Shown here one piece after another: positions 9,930-18,320 of a DNA stretch of 35,356 nt. The DNA comes from Flavobacterium sp. Its GTDB lineage: Bacteria; Bacteroidota; Bacteroidia; Flavobacteriales; Flavobacteriaceae. Both the position numbers and the translations under genes were made by a program. Where the stretch lies: NCBI GenBank assembly GCA_017995345.1, contig JAGOJA010000016.1, forward strand, positions 1 to 35,356, in the 5' to 3' direction. Position 1 is the first letter of the stretch, and each line of letters starts with the position of its first letter. Below the pieces are notes generated by a model that was not told the DNA's origin, did not search any database, and was given only the letters and a program-made list of their open reading frames with translations.

Positions 9930-10003
9930 ATTAAATTTGGATTGTTATTGGCTCAAGCTTTGAAGCTTTGTGAATGATACTATTTGAATGGGTTTAATTC
10001 TCT

Positions 10004-10040
10004 CTTTTTTGTATAAACGAAATAGTATTCTACAAAAAAG
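10004..10040. repeat. 10-bp inverted repeat upstream of the beta-mannosidase
   Basis: CTTTTTTGTA (10004-10013) and its exact inverse TACAAAAAAG (10031-10040), separated by 17 nt. It could be a protein-binding dyad or an RNA hairpin. The arms are AT-rich, so chance is possible. Confidence 0.4.
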
Positions 10041-10201
10041 ATGGAATTTTAAATACAATTCTTTATCAATCAATTGCTAAACCAAAAGCATATAACTATT
10101 TAACAACCACTTTGATGTTAAAAATAGCTTGTTTGAAGTAAAACGAACTAAAAAATACACGGATTACATAGTACTATTTAATTTTTTAAAATGGCATACT
10201 A

Positions 10202-12199
10202 ATGAAATATATAAATAGCTTTTATTGTTTAACGTTCATTTGTTTGACCAATTTTTCTTTGGGAGTTACTGCTCAAATAAATAAAGTTGTCATAACAAAC
10301 GGTTGGGAGTTTCGCCAAGTAGGGACTGCTAAATGGAATGCCGCAACGGTTCCAGGAGAAGTACATTCGGATTTGTTGAATAACAAAATGATTCCCGATC
10401 CGTATTACCGAGATAACGAAGAAAAACTGCAATGGATTGAAAAAAAGGATTGGGAATATAAAACTTCTTTTTCAGTGAGTCCGTCAACTTTAAAGCAAAA
10501 AAATGCCGAATTAGTTTTTGATGGGTTAGATACGTATGCGACCGTTTATCTTAATGGGAAATTAGTATTGAAAGCTGACAATATGTTTCGTCAATGGAGA
10601 GTCAATGTCAAACCGTACTTGCGTTCAGGTGAAAACAGTTTAAAAATTGTATTTGAATCAGCACAAAACGTAGTAGACTCATTGGCCAAAAAAGACCTGC
10701 CCTTTGTAATTCCAGATAATCCACGCACCTATGTTCGTAAAGCGCAATATCATTTTGGCTGGGATTGGGGACCAAAACTAACAACTTGCGGGGTTTGGAA
10801 AGAAGTACGATTAGAAAGCTACAATCAAAAACCAAAAGAAAAAGAATACGTTCCGAGTCGTAAAGTCGAATTAGTACAGCAGCCAGACAGCATAGGGAAA
10901 TCATTTTATTTTAAAATTGATGGCAAACCAGTGTATATGAAAGGCGCTAATTATATCCCTTCGGATGCCTTACTTTCGAGAGTGACAAAAAAGGAATATG
11001 AAAAAGTAATTAAAATGGCCAAAGATGCCAATATGAACATGCTTCGTGTGTGGGGCGGAGGTATTTATGAAGATGATTATTTTTATGATTTATGTGATAA
11101 GTACGGCATCAATGTATGGCAAGACTTTATGTTTGCTGGGGCAATGGTTCCTGGTGACGACGCTTTTTTTGATAATGTAAGAGAAGAAGTAAAATATCAA
11201 GTAAAACGTTTGCGTCATCACAAGAGTATTGTTTTATGGTGTGGAAATAATGAAGTTGACGAAGCATTCAATAACTGGGGCTGGCAAAAATCGATGAAAA
11301 TGTCCAAACAGGATTCTACCAAATTATGGAAAGATTATGTTCGTTTGTTTCAAGACAGTATTCCAAAATGGGTGAAGGAAGTAGATCCTACAAGACCTTA
11401 TACAAGTAGTTCGCCGTTATTTGGCTGGGGAAGAGAAAAAAGTTATACCGAAGGCGATAGTCATTACTGGGGAACTTGGTGGGGATTAGCGGATATTGAA
11501 GCCGTGCAAAATAGAACGGGCCGATTTGTAAGTGAATACGGCATGCAAGCCATGCCGAATTATTCAACGACAAAAAAAATTACCTTGGAGGAAGATCGCC
11601 ATTTGTATTCGGATGTATTGAAGGCCCATCAAAAAGCAGGAAATGGTTTTTTGAAATTAAATTCATATTTGCATCGTTATTTTAAAGACACCACAAATGT
11701 GAAAACTTGGTCAGTAAAGGATTATACATACTTAACACAGTGTTTGCAGCATTATTCGTTCAAAAACATCATTGGAGTTCATCGCTCAAAGGAACCTTAT
11801 AATATGGGAACTTTGTTGTGGCAATTGAATGACTGTTGGCCAGTAGCTAGCTGGAGTATTACAGATTATTACAATCGTCAGCCCAAAGCTGCTTGGTACG
11901 CCGTGAAAGAAGCCTATAGAGACGATGTGAAACCAATGGTCGATTTTACCCGTCCAATTAATATGAAATTGGAAAATCCAAATATAACTTGGAAAATTAA
12001 AGGAAATGAGATTACTTTAAAAGCTACCCAAACCGCCAAATATGTCTATATAGAAATTGAAGGCTATACCGGAAAGTTAAGTGATAATTATATTGATTTA
12101 GAAGCTGGAAAAGAGGTGAAAATTTTGTTTGAAGGTAAAGTAAGCAAACCAGTTATTAGTGTTACTTCCTTGTATGAGGTCATTAATCGATGTAAATAA
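10202..12199 (+). CDS. GH2 beta-mannosidase lacking the central Ig-like domain
   Basis: 665 aa with signal peptide (ending LGVTAQ). It hydrolyses terminal beta-mannose, such as Man-beta-1,4-GlcNAc of the N-glycan core. The N-terminal sugar-binding jelly roll spans about 28-206 (ITNGWEFRQVG, VPGEVHSDLL, LVFDGLDTYATVYLNG, HFGWDWGPKL). The TIM barrel begins around 237 (KGANYIPSDALLSR, LRVWGGGIYEDDYFYDLCD). The acid/base is Glu351 in LWCGNNEVDEAF and the nucleophile Glu445 in RFVSEYGMQAMP, both intact. Between VRLESYNQ (about 208) and RKVELVQQPDSIGKSFYF (about 220) only about 12 residues remain, where family members usually carry an Ig-like domain of roughly 100 residues. This explains the short length against the usual 800-860. 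Whether the protein folds without it is unknown. Confidence 0.9.
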   Translation: MKYINSFYCLTFICLTNFSLGVTAQINKVVITNGWEFRQVGTAKWNAATVPGEVHSDLLNNKMIPDPYYRDNEEKLQWIEKKDWEYKTSFSVSPSTLKQKNAELVFDGLDTYATVYLNGKLVLKADNMFRQWRVNVKPYLRSGENSLKIVFESAQNVVDSLAKKDLPFVIPDNPRTYVRKAQYHFGWDWGPKLTTCGVWKEVRLESYNQKPKEKEYVPSRKVELVQQPDSIGKSFYFKIDGKPVYMKGANYIPSDALLSRVTKKEYEKVIKMAKDANMNMLRVWGGGIYEDDYFYDLCDKYGINVWQDFMFAGAMVPGDDAFFDNVREEVKYQVKRLRHHKSIVLWCGNNEVDEAFNNWGWQKSMKMSKQDSTKLWKDYVRLFQDSIPKWVKEVDPTRPYTSSSPLFGWGREKSYTEGDSHYWGTWWGLADIEAVQNRTGRFVSEYGMQAMPNYSTTKKITLEEDRHLYSDVLKAHQKAGNGFLKLNSYLHRYFKDTTNVKTWSVKDYTYLTQCLQHYSFKNIIGVHRSKEPYNMGTLLWQLNDCWPVASWSITDYYNRQPKAAWYAVKEAYRDDVKPMVDFTRPINMKLENPNITWKIKGNEITLKATQTAKYVYIEIEGYTGKLSDNYIDLEAGKEVKILFEGKVSKPVISVTSLYEVINRCK

Positions 12200-12542
12200 T
12201 AAGGGTAAAATTTTTAGTAAGTTATTATTTTATTTGCTTTTTAAATGTTGTTTAGCCAAGACAAACCTACAAGGCTCTATAAACCTTACAGGACAGCCAA
12301 TCCTTCAAGGCCTCCAAGACCTTGTAGGTATAGATGAGGTAACGAAAAAGATTGGTTGCTATTAGTAGTTTAAATTTTAAAAATAATGTTTACAAAATAC
12401 AGTAAAATAGCCTTCAAGGGTCTTACCGTAATCAGCGTTTCATTGGATAAATATAAATTTAAAGTCGAACCAACAGCCTCAGAAAGAGTTGGTTTTCACA
12501 AATATCCTTTCGATTCAGTGAAAAATTCTTTTAATCACCAAA
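12200..12542. other. Intergenic region with a REP-like repeat and a short ORF
   Basis: It holds the palindromic CCTACAAGG/CCTTGTAGG element (12266-12328) and a 55-codon ORF (12386-12553) listed separately. A frame entering from inside the mannosidase gene (12159-12365) crosses the repeat and looks non-coding. No clear promoter was found. Confidence 0.5.
12266..12328. repeat. REP-like palindromic element (CCTACAAGG ... CCTTGTAGG)
   Basis: Perfect 9-bp inverted arms, CCTACAAGG (12266-12274) and CCTTGTAGG (12320-12328). They enclose degenerate copies of the same word (CCTTACAGG, CCTTCAAGG, CCTCCAAGACC). It is richer in GC than its surroundings and clearly built from one repeated unit. From memory, similar CCTACAAGG palindromes recur between genes in flavobacteria. 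Copy number in this genome cannot be checked here. Confidence 0.6.
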
Positions 12543-12553
12543 ATGTTATTTAA
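12386..12553 (+). CDS. Doubtful 55-aa ORF just upstream of the EEP gene
   Basis: It starts MFTKYSKIAFKGLTVISVSL and ends FNHQNVI. The stop codon lies 4 bp before the preferred EEP start. I recognise no family. It has no signal peptide or membrane segment. The charged, soluble-looking composition (EPTASERVGFHKYPFDSV) is not obviously random. It may be a decayed gene fragment or a translationally coupled leader, but chance is equally possible. Confidence 0.2.
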   Translation: MFTKYSKIAFKGLTVISVSLDKYKFKVEPTASERVGFHKYPFDSVKNSFNHQNVI

Positions 12554-12557
12554 TGTT

Positions 12558-13415
12558 ATGAGAAAAATTATGCTTGTTTCAGGTTTGTTTTTTGTTTTTG
12601 CAACTACGTTGGCACAGACCAAGGTAAGGACGAATTTGAATGTAATGACTTTTAATATTCGTTATGATAATCCAGATGATGGATTGAATAACTGGAAATT
12701 TCGAAAAAAAAATGTAGTAAATCTAATTCGTTTTCAGGAAGTAGATGTACTAGGTTTACAGGAAGTGCTATCAAATCAATTAAGAGAAATGAGTGGCCAA
12801 TTACAAGAGTATGCTGTAATTGGCGTAGGTCGAGAAGACGGAAAAGAAAAGGGAGAATACAGTCCAATTTTGTACAAAAAAAATAAGTTTACATTGATTA
12901 AGTCGGGCTATTTTTGGTTGAGTGAAACTCCGGAAAAACCTTCAAAAGGCTGGGATGCCGCCTGTGAGCGTATTGCAACTTGGGCACAATTTAAAGTCAA
13001 AGAAACTGGAGAAAAGTTTTTTGTTCTAAATACCCATTTTGATCATATCGGTACAATTGCCAGAGAAGAAAGTGTCAAACTGATCCAAAAAAAATCGGCT
13101 GAATTGAGTCAAGGTCTGCCTCAAATTGTAATGGGCGATTTTAATGCCGTTCCTGAATCATCTGTAGTTCAGGGAATAGTAAATCCAACAAAAGACAGTA
13201 AACTTTTTGACTCTAAAAAATTGGCTTCATTAGTTTATGGTCCAGATTGGTCTTTTCATGAATTTGGAAAAATCCCTTTTGCAGAAAGACCTTTAATCGA
13301 TTATGTTTTTATAAGTGAAAATATAAAAGTACTTAAATATGGAGTACTGGCTGAAACTTTAAATAAGTGTTTTTTATCGGATCATGCGCCTGTATTGGTT
13401 AAGGTTTCTTTATAA
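12558..13415 (+). CDS. Secreted endonuclease/exonuclease/phosphatase (EEP) family hydrolase
   Basis: 285 aa from the Met at 12558, chosen because it gives a clean signal peptide (MRKIMLVSGLFFVFATTLAQ); an upstream ATG at 12543 adds five residues. The full set of EEP motifs is present: NVMTFNIRYDNPDDG, LQEV (Glu69), NTHFDH (His160), MGDFNAVPES (Asp194, Asn196), PLIDYVF (Asp248), LSDHAPV (Asp275-His276). The family is Mg2+-dependent and cleaves phosphodiesters or phosphomonoesters. Being exported and encoded between beta-mannosidase and GH92, it is more likely to act on phosphorylated sugar or lipid than on DNA, for example phosphomannan or mannose-6-phosphate. That role is inferred from context only. 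Confidence 0.88.
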   Translation: MRKIMLVSGLFFVFATTLAQTKVRTNLNVMTFNIRYDNPDDGLNNWKFRKKNVVNLIRFQEVDVLGLQEVLSNQLREMSGQLQEYAVIGVGREDGKEKGEYSPILYKKNKFTLIKSGYFWLSETPEKPSKGWDAACERIATWAQFKVKETGEKFFVLNTHFDHIGTIAREESVKLIQKKSAELSQGLPQIVMGDFNAVPESSVVQGIVNPTKDSKLFDSKKLASLVYGPDWSFHEFGKIPFAERPLIDYVFISENIKVLKYGVLAETLNKCFLSDHAPVLVKVSL

Positions 13416-13502
13416 GGAAAGCTGCAGATTCATTTTTTATAGGACTTAAATTTAATTAATAACTGAAAGTGTTACTTGATAACACTCATTAAGAAGATAA
13501 CG

Positions 13503-15791
13503 ATGAGAAAAAAGAATTTGATTTTTTTCGGCTTGCTTTTTTTCGGCTTGGCCGCTAACGCCCAAAATAAAATTTTAGATCCTGTAGATTATGTAAACCC
13601 CTTAATGGGAACACAATCCGTGCACAGTCTTTCTAATGGAAATACCTATCCAGCTATTGCCAGACCTTGGGGGATGAATTTTTGGACCCCGCAAACTGGT
13701 GAAATGGGAGACGGATGGATTTATACGTATACTGCTGAAAAAATACGTGGTTTCAAACAAACCCATCAGCCATCGCCTTGGATGAATGATTATGGACAGT
13801 TTTCGATTATGCCTGTAACTGGAAAGTTAGTTTTTACTGAACAGGAAAGAGCGAGCTGGTTTAGTCACAAAGCTGAAATTGTAAAACCATATTATTATAG
13901 TGTTTATCTGGCTGATTATGATGTAACTACTGAAATAACTACTACCGAAAGAGCGGCTCATTTTCAGATTACTTTCCCTGAAAACGAACAATCCTCAATC
14001 GTTATTGATGCTTTTGATAAAGGGTCGTATATTAAAATAATTCCTTCCGAAAATAAAATTATTGGTTACACGACTCGAAATAGTGAAGGAGTTCCGGATA
14101 ATTTCAAAAATTATTTTGTGTTGCTATTTGATAAACCTTTTGCAACCAATTATACTTGGCACGATAAGATTTTGGAGAAAAATAAATTGGAATTGACTGA
14201 TGATCACGTTGGTGCAGTAGTTGGTTTTCGAACCAAAAAAGGAGAGAAAATCAATGTAAAAGTCGCTTCGTCCTTTATTAGTTTTGAACAGGCCGAATTA
14301 AATTTAGTCACAGAATTAGGCATCGCTTCTTTTGAGCAAACAATGACAGATTCTAAAAACGAATGGAATAAAGTTTTAGGAAAACTTGCAGTTGAAGGAG
14401 GAAGTGACGAACAACTACAAACATTTTATTCTTGCTTGTATCGAACGGTTTGTTTTCCTCAAAAACATTATGAGATAGATGCTGCCGGAAAAATAGTGCA
14501 CTACAGTCCATACAATGGAAAAGTTTTGCCAGGTTATATGTATGCAGGAACCGGTTTCTGGGATACGTTTCGTGCCTTATATCCATTGTTGAATCTAGTG
14601 TATCCTTCTATAAATAAAGAAATGCAGGAAGGATTGATTAACGATTATAAAGAAGGTGGTTTTTTGCCGGAATGGTCAAGTCCGGGATTTAGAAATGTAA
14701 TGGTAGGGAATAATTCGGCCTCAGTAGTTTCAGATGCTTACATAAAAGGATTACGTGGTTATGACATTGATACCTTGTACAAAGCATTGTTAAATGGGGC
14801 GAATAATGAAGGACCAATGGATGCGGTTGGAAGAAAAGGAGTGCAATACTACAATACTTTAGGCTATGTTCCTTATGATGTTAAGATTGATGAAAGTGCG
14901 GCGCGAACATTAGAGTATGCTTACGATGATTTTGCGATTTGGAAATTGGCGAAAGCCCTAAAACGTCCTAAAAAGGAAATCAATTTGTTCGAAAAACGAA
15001 TGATGAACTATAAAGATCTTTTTAATCCATCCGTTGGGCTAATGAGCGGTAGGAATAAAGACGGCAGTTTTCCTGTTGATTTTAATCCATTCAAATGGGG
15101 CGATGCCTTTACCGAAGGAAACAGTTGGCACTACAGCTGGAGTGTTTTTCACGATATTCAAGGATTGATTGACTTAATGGGCGGTGAAACTAAATTCACA
15201 AATAAATTAGATTCGGTATTTACTATGCCTCCAATTTTTGACGAAAGTTATTATGGCTCAGTAATTCATGAAATTCGAGAAATGCAAATTATGAATATGG
15301 GGCAATACGCTCATGGGAACCAACCTATTCAACACATGATTTATTTGTACAATTACGCAGGTCAGCCCTGGAAAACACAGTATTGGTCTAGAGAAGTAAT
15401 GAACCGTTTGTACAAACCAGAACCTGATGGGTATTGTGGTGATGAGGATAATGGACAAACTTCAGCTTGGTACGTTTTTTCTGCAATGGGTTTTTATCCC
15501 GTTTGTCCCGCTACGGAAGAATATGTCTTGGGAGCACCATTGTTTAAGAAAGTAACTCTTAATTTAGAAAATGGCAAACAGTTAATCATAAATGCTGATG
15601 CTAATTCGGATGCCAATAAATATGTGGAGGAATTGAAATGGAATAATTCGACATATACCAAAAACTATCTCAATCACTTTGATTTACTCCAAGGAGCCAC
15701 TTTAGACTTTAAAATGATAAGTACACCTAACCAGAAAAGAGGAACTTCAGCAACAAGTTATCCTTATTCCTATTCAGTTCAAAAAAAATAG
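13503..15791 (+). CDS. GH92 exo-alpha-mannosidase, probably alpha-1,2-specific
   Basis: 762 aa from Met at 13503, preferred over 13476 because it starts a normal signal peptide (MRKKNLIFFGLLFFGLAANA). GH92 enzymes are Ca2+-dependent inverting alpha-mannosidases. Visible signatures: VDYVNPLMGTQS, GNTYPAIARPWGMNFW, GFKQTHQPSPWMNDYG, GTGFWDTFRALYPL, HGNQPIQHMIYLYNYAGQPW. The catalytic acid is Glu538 in FTEGNSWHYSW and the base pair Asp647/Asp649 in YCGDEDNGQTSAW. These keep a constant +5 offset from Glu533/Asp642/Asp644 of Bt3990 (remembered numbering). The His-Glu pair at 589-590 (SVIHEIREM) matches Bt3990 His584-Glu585, which marks alpha-1,2 specificity. The stop is 6 bp before the GH125 start, so the two are co-transcribed. 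Confidence 0.95.
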   Translation: MRKKNLIFFGLLFFGLAANAQNKILDPVDYVNPLMGTQSVHSLSNGNTYPAIARPWGMNFWTPQTGEMGDGWIYTYTAEKIRGFKQTHQPSPWMNDYGQFSIMPVTGKLVFTEQERASWFSHKAEIVKPYYYSVYLADYDVTTEITTTERAAHFQITFPENEQSSIVIDAFDKGSYIKIIPSENKIIGYTTRNSEGVPDNFKNYFVLLFDKPFATNYTWHDKILEKNKLELTDDHVGAVVGFRTKKGEKINVKVASSFISFEQAELNLVTELGIASFEQTMTDSKNEWNKVLGKLAVEGGSDEQLQTFYSCLYRTVCFPQKHYEIDAAGKIVHYSPYNGKVLPGYMYAGTGFWDTFRALYPLLNLVYPSINKEMQEGLINDYKEGGFLPEWSSPGFRNVMVGNNSASVVSDAYIKGLRGYDIDTLYKALLNGANNEGPMDAVGRKGVQYYNTLGYVPYDVKIDESAARTLEYAYDDFAIWKLAKALKRPKKEINLFEKRMMNYKDLFNPSVGLMSGRNKDGSFPVDFNPFKWGDAFTEGNSWHYSWSVFHDIQGLIDLMGGETKFTNKLDSVFTMPPIFDESYYGSVIHEIREMQIMNMGQYAHGNQPIQHMIYLYNYAGQPWKTQYWSREVMNRLYKPEPDGYCGDEDNGQTSAWYVFSAMGFYPVCPATEEYVLGAPLFKKVTLNLENGKQLIINADANSDANKYVEELKWNNSTYTKNYLNHFDLLQGATLDFKMISTPNQKRGTSATSYPYSYSVQKK

Positions 15792-15797
15792 TATACT

Positions 15798-17258
15798 ATG
15801 CAATCACGTAGAAAGTTTATCAAAAACACCGGAATTTTATCGGCAGGTTTAGTAGCCATGCAATCGCAAGTTTTCGCTTCAGAGTCCAGCGTTTTTAATT
15901 TTCCAATGAAAGATTTTGTAAGTAACAGACCTCCATTGGCACAAAGAAAATTCACGAGTAAAGCTATTGAAGCTGCCATCGTCCGAATCAAAAAACAAAT
16001 AGCAAATCCTGAATTGGCTTGGTTGTTTGAAAACTGTTTTCCTAATACTTTAGACACTACAGTCGATTTTGAGATTATAGATGGCAAACCTGACACTTAT
16101 GTTATTACAGGTGATATTGATGCGATGTGGCTACGCGATAGTACAGCTCAAATTTGGCCTTACCTTCCTTTTGTAAAAGAAGATGCTAAACTTCGTGAAC
16201 TTATAAAAGGAGTAATTAACCGTCAGACAAAATGTATTTTGCTAGATCCATATGCAAATGCTTTTTATAAGGATTTTAATGAGATAAGTGAATGGAAAGA
16301 CGATATTACGCAAATGCAGCCGGGAATTCATGAACGCAAATGGGAAATTGATAGTTTGTGTTATCCTATTCGATTGGCGCATGAATATTGGAAAAAAACG
16401 GGTGATATTAGTATGTTTGATGCTGATTGGAAAAAAGCGATGGAGCTCGTTTTACAAACATTCAAAGAGCAACAACGATGGGAAAACAAAGGGCCGTACA
16501 CTTTTCAGCGAAACACTGCTTGGGCAACAGACGGTGTTCCTTTGAGCGGTTATGGCTATCCTATAAAACCGTGCGGATTAATCGTTTCTACTTTTAGACC
16601 AAGTGATGATAGTACACTGTTTGGCTTTTTAATTCCAAGTAATATGTTTGCTATTGAAGTATTGGGTTATTTAGTCGGTATGTTTTCGTCACCTAAACTA
16701 AAGGATGATGAGATGGTGTTTAAAGCCAATGAATTAAAACAACAAGTAGAAAAAGGACTACAAGAACAAGGAATTATTGTTCATCCTAAATTTGGAAAAA
16801 TCATAGCTTTTGAAGTAAATGGCTACGGTAGTTTCCACATGATGGACGATGCCAATGTGCCTTCAATATTGTCCTTACCCTATTTAGGGGCGATTGCTCC
16901 TGATGATGAATTGTATCTCAATACAAGAAAGTTAGTGCTTTCAGAAAACAACCCATTTTTCTACAAAGGAAAAGCTGGCGAGGGTGTTGGAGGACCACAC
17001 ACGGGCGCCGATACAATTTGGCCAATGAGTATTATTCTAAGAGCCATAACTAGTGTCGATGAAAATGAAATAACAAATTGCATTAGCACCTTGATAAAAA
17101 CCCACGCCAATACCGGTTTCATGCATGAATCTTTTCATAAAGATGATGCAATGCAGTTTACACGAAAATGGTTTGCTTGGGCAAATACTTTGTTTGGAGA
17201 ATTGATTGTGAATACAAGTGTTAATCATCCAAAAATATTAAGTAATAAAAACATTTAA
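15798..17258 (+). CDS. GH125 exo-alpha-1,6-mannosidase with Tat signal
   Basis: 486 aa. The N-terminus has a twin-arginine signal (SRRKFIKNTGILSAGLVAM), implying export of a folded protein. GH125 motifs: YVITGDIDAMWLRDSTAQIW (about 101-120), NTAWATDGVPLSGYGYPIKP, IVSTFRPSDD, GYGSFHMMDDANVPSILSLP, GVGGPHTGADTIWPMSII. GH125 is an inverting enzyme that removes non-reducing alpha-1,6-mannose, complementing the GH92 enzyme encoded 6 bp upstream. Together they can strip high-mannose N-glycan or alpha-mannan branches. No other domain is attached. The ORF ends just before a short repeat-like segment (17266-17349). Confidence 0.93.
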   Translation: MQSRRKFIKNTGILSAGLVAMQSQVFASESSVFNFPMKDFVSNRPPLAQRKFTSKAIEAAIVRIKKQIANPELAWLFENCFPNTLDTTVDFEIIDGKPDTYVITGDIDAMWLRDSTAQIWPYLPFVKEDAKLRELIKGVINRQTKCILLDPYANAFYKDFNEISEWKDDITQMQPGIHERKWEIDSLCYPIRLAHEYWKKTGDISMFDADWKKAMELVLQTFKEQQRWENKGPYTFQRNTAWATDGVPLSGYGYPIKPCGLIVSTFRPSDDSTLFGFLIPSNMFAIEVLGYLVGMFSSPKLKDDEMVFKANELKQQVEKGLQEQGIIVHPKFGKIIAFEVNGYGSFHMMDDANVPSILSLPYLGAIAPDDELYLNTRKLVLSENNPFFYKGKAGEGVGGPHTGADTIWPMSIILRAITSVDENEITNCISTLIKTHANTGFMHESFHKDDAMQFTRKWFAWANTLFGELIVNTSVNHPKILSNKNI

Positions 17259-17314
17259 TTTCAAAATGAAGTTGAATTTTTTAAAAAAAGGCGAGGCATT
17301 TTATCCTAGCATAG

Positions 17315-17334
17315 CCCAACGTTTTATCCTTGGG
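17315..17334. repeat. Short inverted repeat of possible REP type
   Basis: CCCAA (17315-17319) and TTGGG (17330-17334) around ACGTTTTATCC-like spacer, following a GC-richer patch (GGCGAGGCATTTTATCC). The whole patch can be read as a 27-codon ORF (17266-17349, containing YPSIAQRFILG), but it looks more like a dispersed intergenic repeat than a gene. Confidence 0.3.
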
Positions 17335-17360
17335 TATTTAAAAACATAAAAAAATAAAAG

Positions 17361-18230
17361 ATGAATCTAAGTAATTCTTTAAACAAGAAAGCATATTTTT
17401 TTATTTCGAACATATTTTTTATTTTAATCTTGCTTGTAACAACTTCCTTAAACGCACAGAAAAAGGAGAAATGGAAATTAGTTTGGAAAGAAGAGTTTAA
17501 TTATACCGGACTTCCAAATCCAAAAAAGTGGAGCTATGAAGTAGGACACATTAGGAATAATGAACAACAATATTATACAAATGCCCGAAAAGAGAATGTA
17601 TGGGTGAGCAAAGGTGTTTTAGCTATTACAGGTAGAAAGGAAAGCTTTCCAAATGAATTTTATTCTAAAGAAAATCCAACTTGGAAAACCAAAGATTCTA
17701 CTACACAATATACTTCTGCAAGTATCAATACACTTGGGAAAGTAGGTTGGAAATATGGAAGAATTGAGGTCAAAGCCAAGCTTCCTCATGGCGGTGGAAT
17801 TTGGCCTGCAATCTGGATGATGGGAACTAATAGAACAGAAGTAGGTTGGCCTAAATGTGGTGAGATTGATATTATGGAATTCATTGGTAATCAGCCAAAA
17901 GACATTTACGGAACCATGCACTATCCTGATCCCAATTCTAAGGCAAATAAATCAAATGGCAATAAAGTTGTTGCAGAAAATTTAGAAGACGATTTCCATG
18001 TTTATGCGATAGAATGGAATGAGAAAACCATTGATATTTATTTCGATAACAATAAATACCTTAGTTTTCCCGTAGATTCGGCTGGTTTAGGCGATGATAA
18101 TCCGTTTCGAAAACCGTTTTATTTGTTGCTGAATTTGGCGATGGGAGCCAATTGGCCTGGTCCCATAGACGATAGCGTTTTGCCACAACAATTTTTAGTA
18201 GACTATGTGAGAGTTTACGAGAAGAAGTGA
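17361..18230 (+). CDS. GH16 secreted endo-beta-glucanase (laminarinase-like)
   Basis: 289 aa. A hydrophobic N-terminal segment (about 10-32, ending TTSLNAQ) is a signal peptide. A single GH16 jelly roll follows (WKLVWKEEFNYTGLPNPKKW, YGRIEVKAKLPHGGGIWPAIW). The catalytic motif GEIDIME is intact: Glu168 nucleophile, Asp170, Glu173 acid/base, in the ExDxxE form found in laminarinases. The C-terminus FLVDYVRVYEKK is normal. Most relatives with this pattern cut beta-1,3-glucan, but GH16 specificity is broad. It follows the GH125 gene by 102 bp on the same strand and precedes the IS110 insertion, so it was probably the last gene of the plus-strand cluster. Confidence 0.9.
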   Translation: MNLSNSLNKKAYFFISNIFFILILLVTTSLNAQKKEKWKLVWKEEFNYTGLPNPKKWSYEVGHIRNNEQQYYTNARKENVWVSKGVLAITGRKESFPNEFYSKENPTWKTKDSTTQYTSASINTLGKVGWKYGRIEVKAKLPHGGGIWPAIWMMGTNRTEVGWPKCGEIDIMEFIGNQPKDIYGTMHYPDPNSKANKSNGNKVVAENLEDDFHVYAIEWNEKTIDIYFDNNKYLSFPVDSAGLGDDNPFRKPFYLLLNLAMGANWPGPIDDSVLPQQFLVDYVRVYEKK

Positions 18231-18268
18231 TTCATGCTTTCGTTATTATAGAATAGTCCAATTGTTTT

Positions 18269-18294
18269 TTGTCACATAGAGCGCAGTCGAAATG
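18269..18294. repeat. Left part of a REP-like palindrome interrupted by the IS110 element
   Basis: TTGTCACATAGAGCGCAGTC followed by GAAATG, the type of GC-rich palindromic repeat scattered in flavobacterial intergenic DNA. The 6-bp arm TTGTCA (18269-18274) has its partner TGACAA on the far side of the IS at 19433-19438. Joining the two sides restores a stem-loop. Confidence 0.6.
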
Positions 18295-18320
18295 AACTGT
18301 GTTTAAAAGCAAATTTATTT

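Larger units (their letters stand above)
9866..10201. other. Intergenic region between susD and the beta-mannosidase
   Basis: 336 bp. It contains the susD terminator (9898-9929) and a 10-bp inverted repeat (10004-10040). No clear TAnnTTTG promoter and no convincing small ORF was found, although the terminator implies either read-through or an undetected promoter for the downstream enzymes. Confidence 0.6.

Noticed and set aside
12159..12365. 68-codon ORF overlapping the 3' end of the beta-mannosidase
   Set aside because: It begins inside the mannosidase gene and runs through the CCTACAAGG repeat; the composition is repeat-driven and no family is recognisable.
17266..17349. 27-aa ORF (MKLNFLKKGEAFYPSIAQRF ...) after GH125
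   Set aside because: Its sequence coincides with a short inverted, GC-richer patch typical of dispersed intergenic repeats; too short and repeat-like to call a gene.
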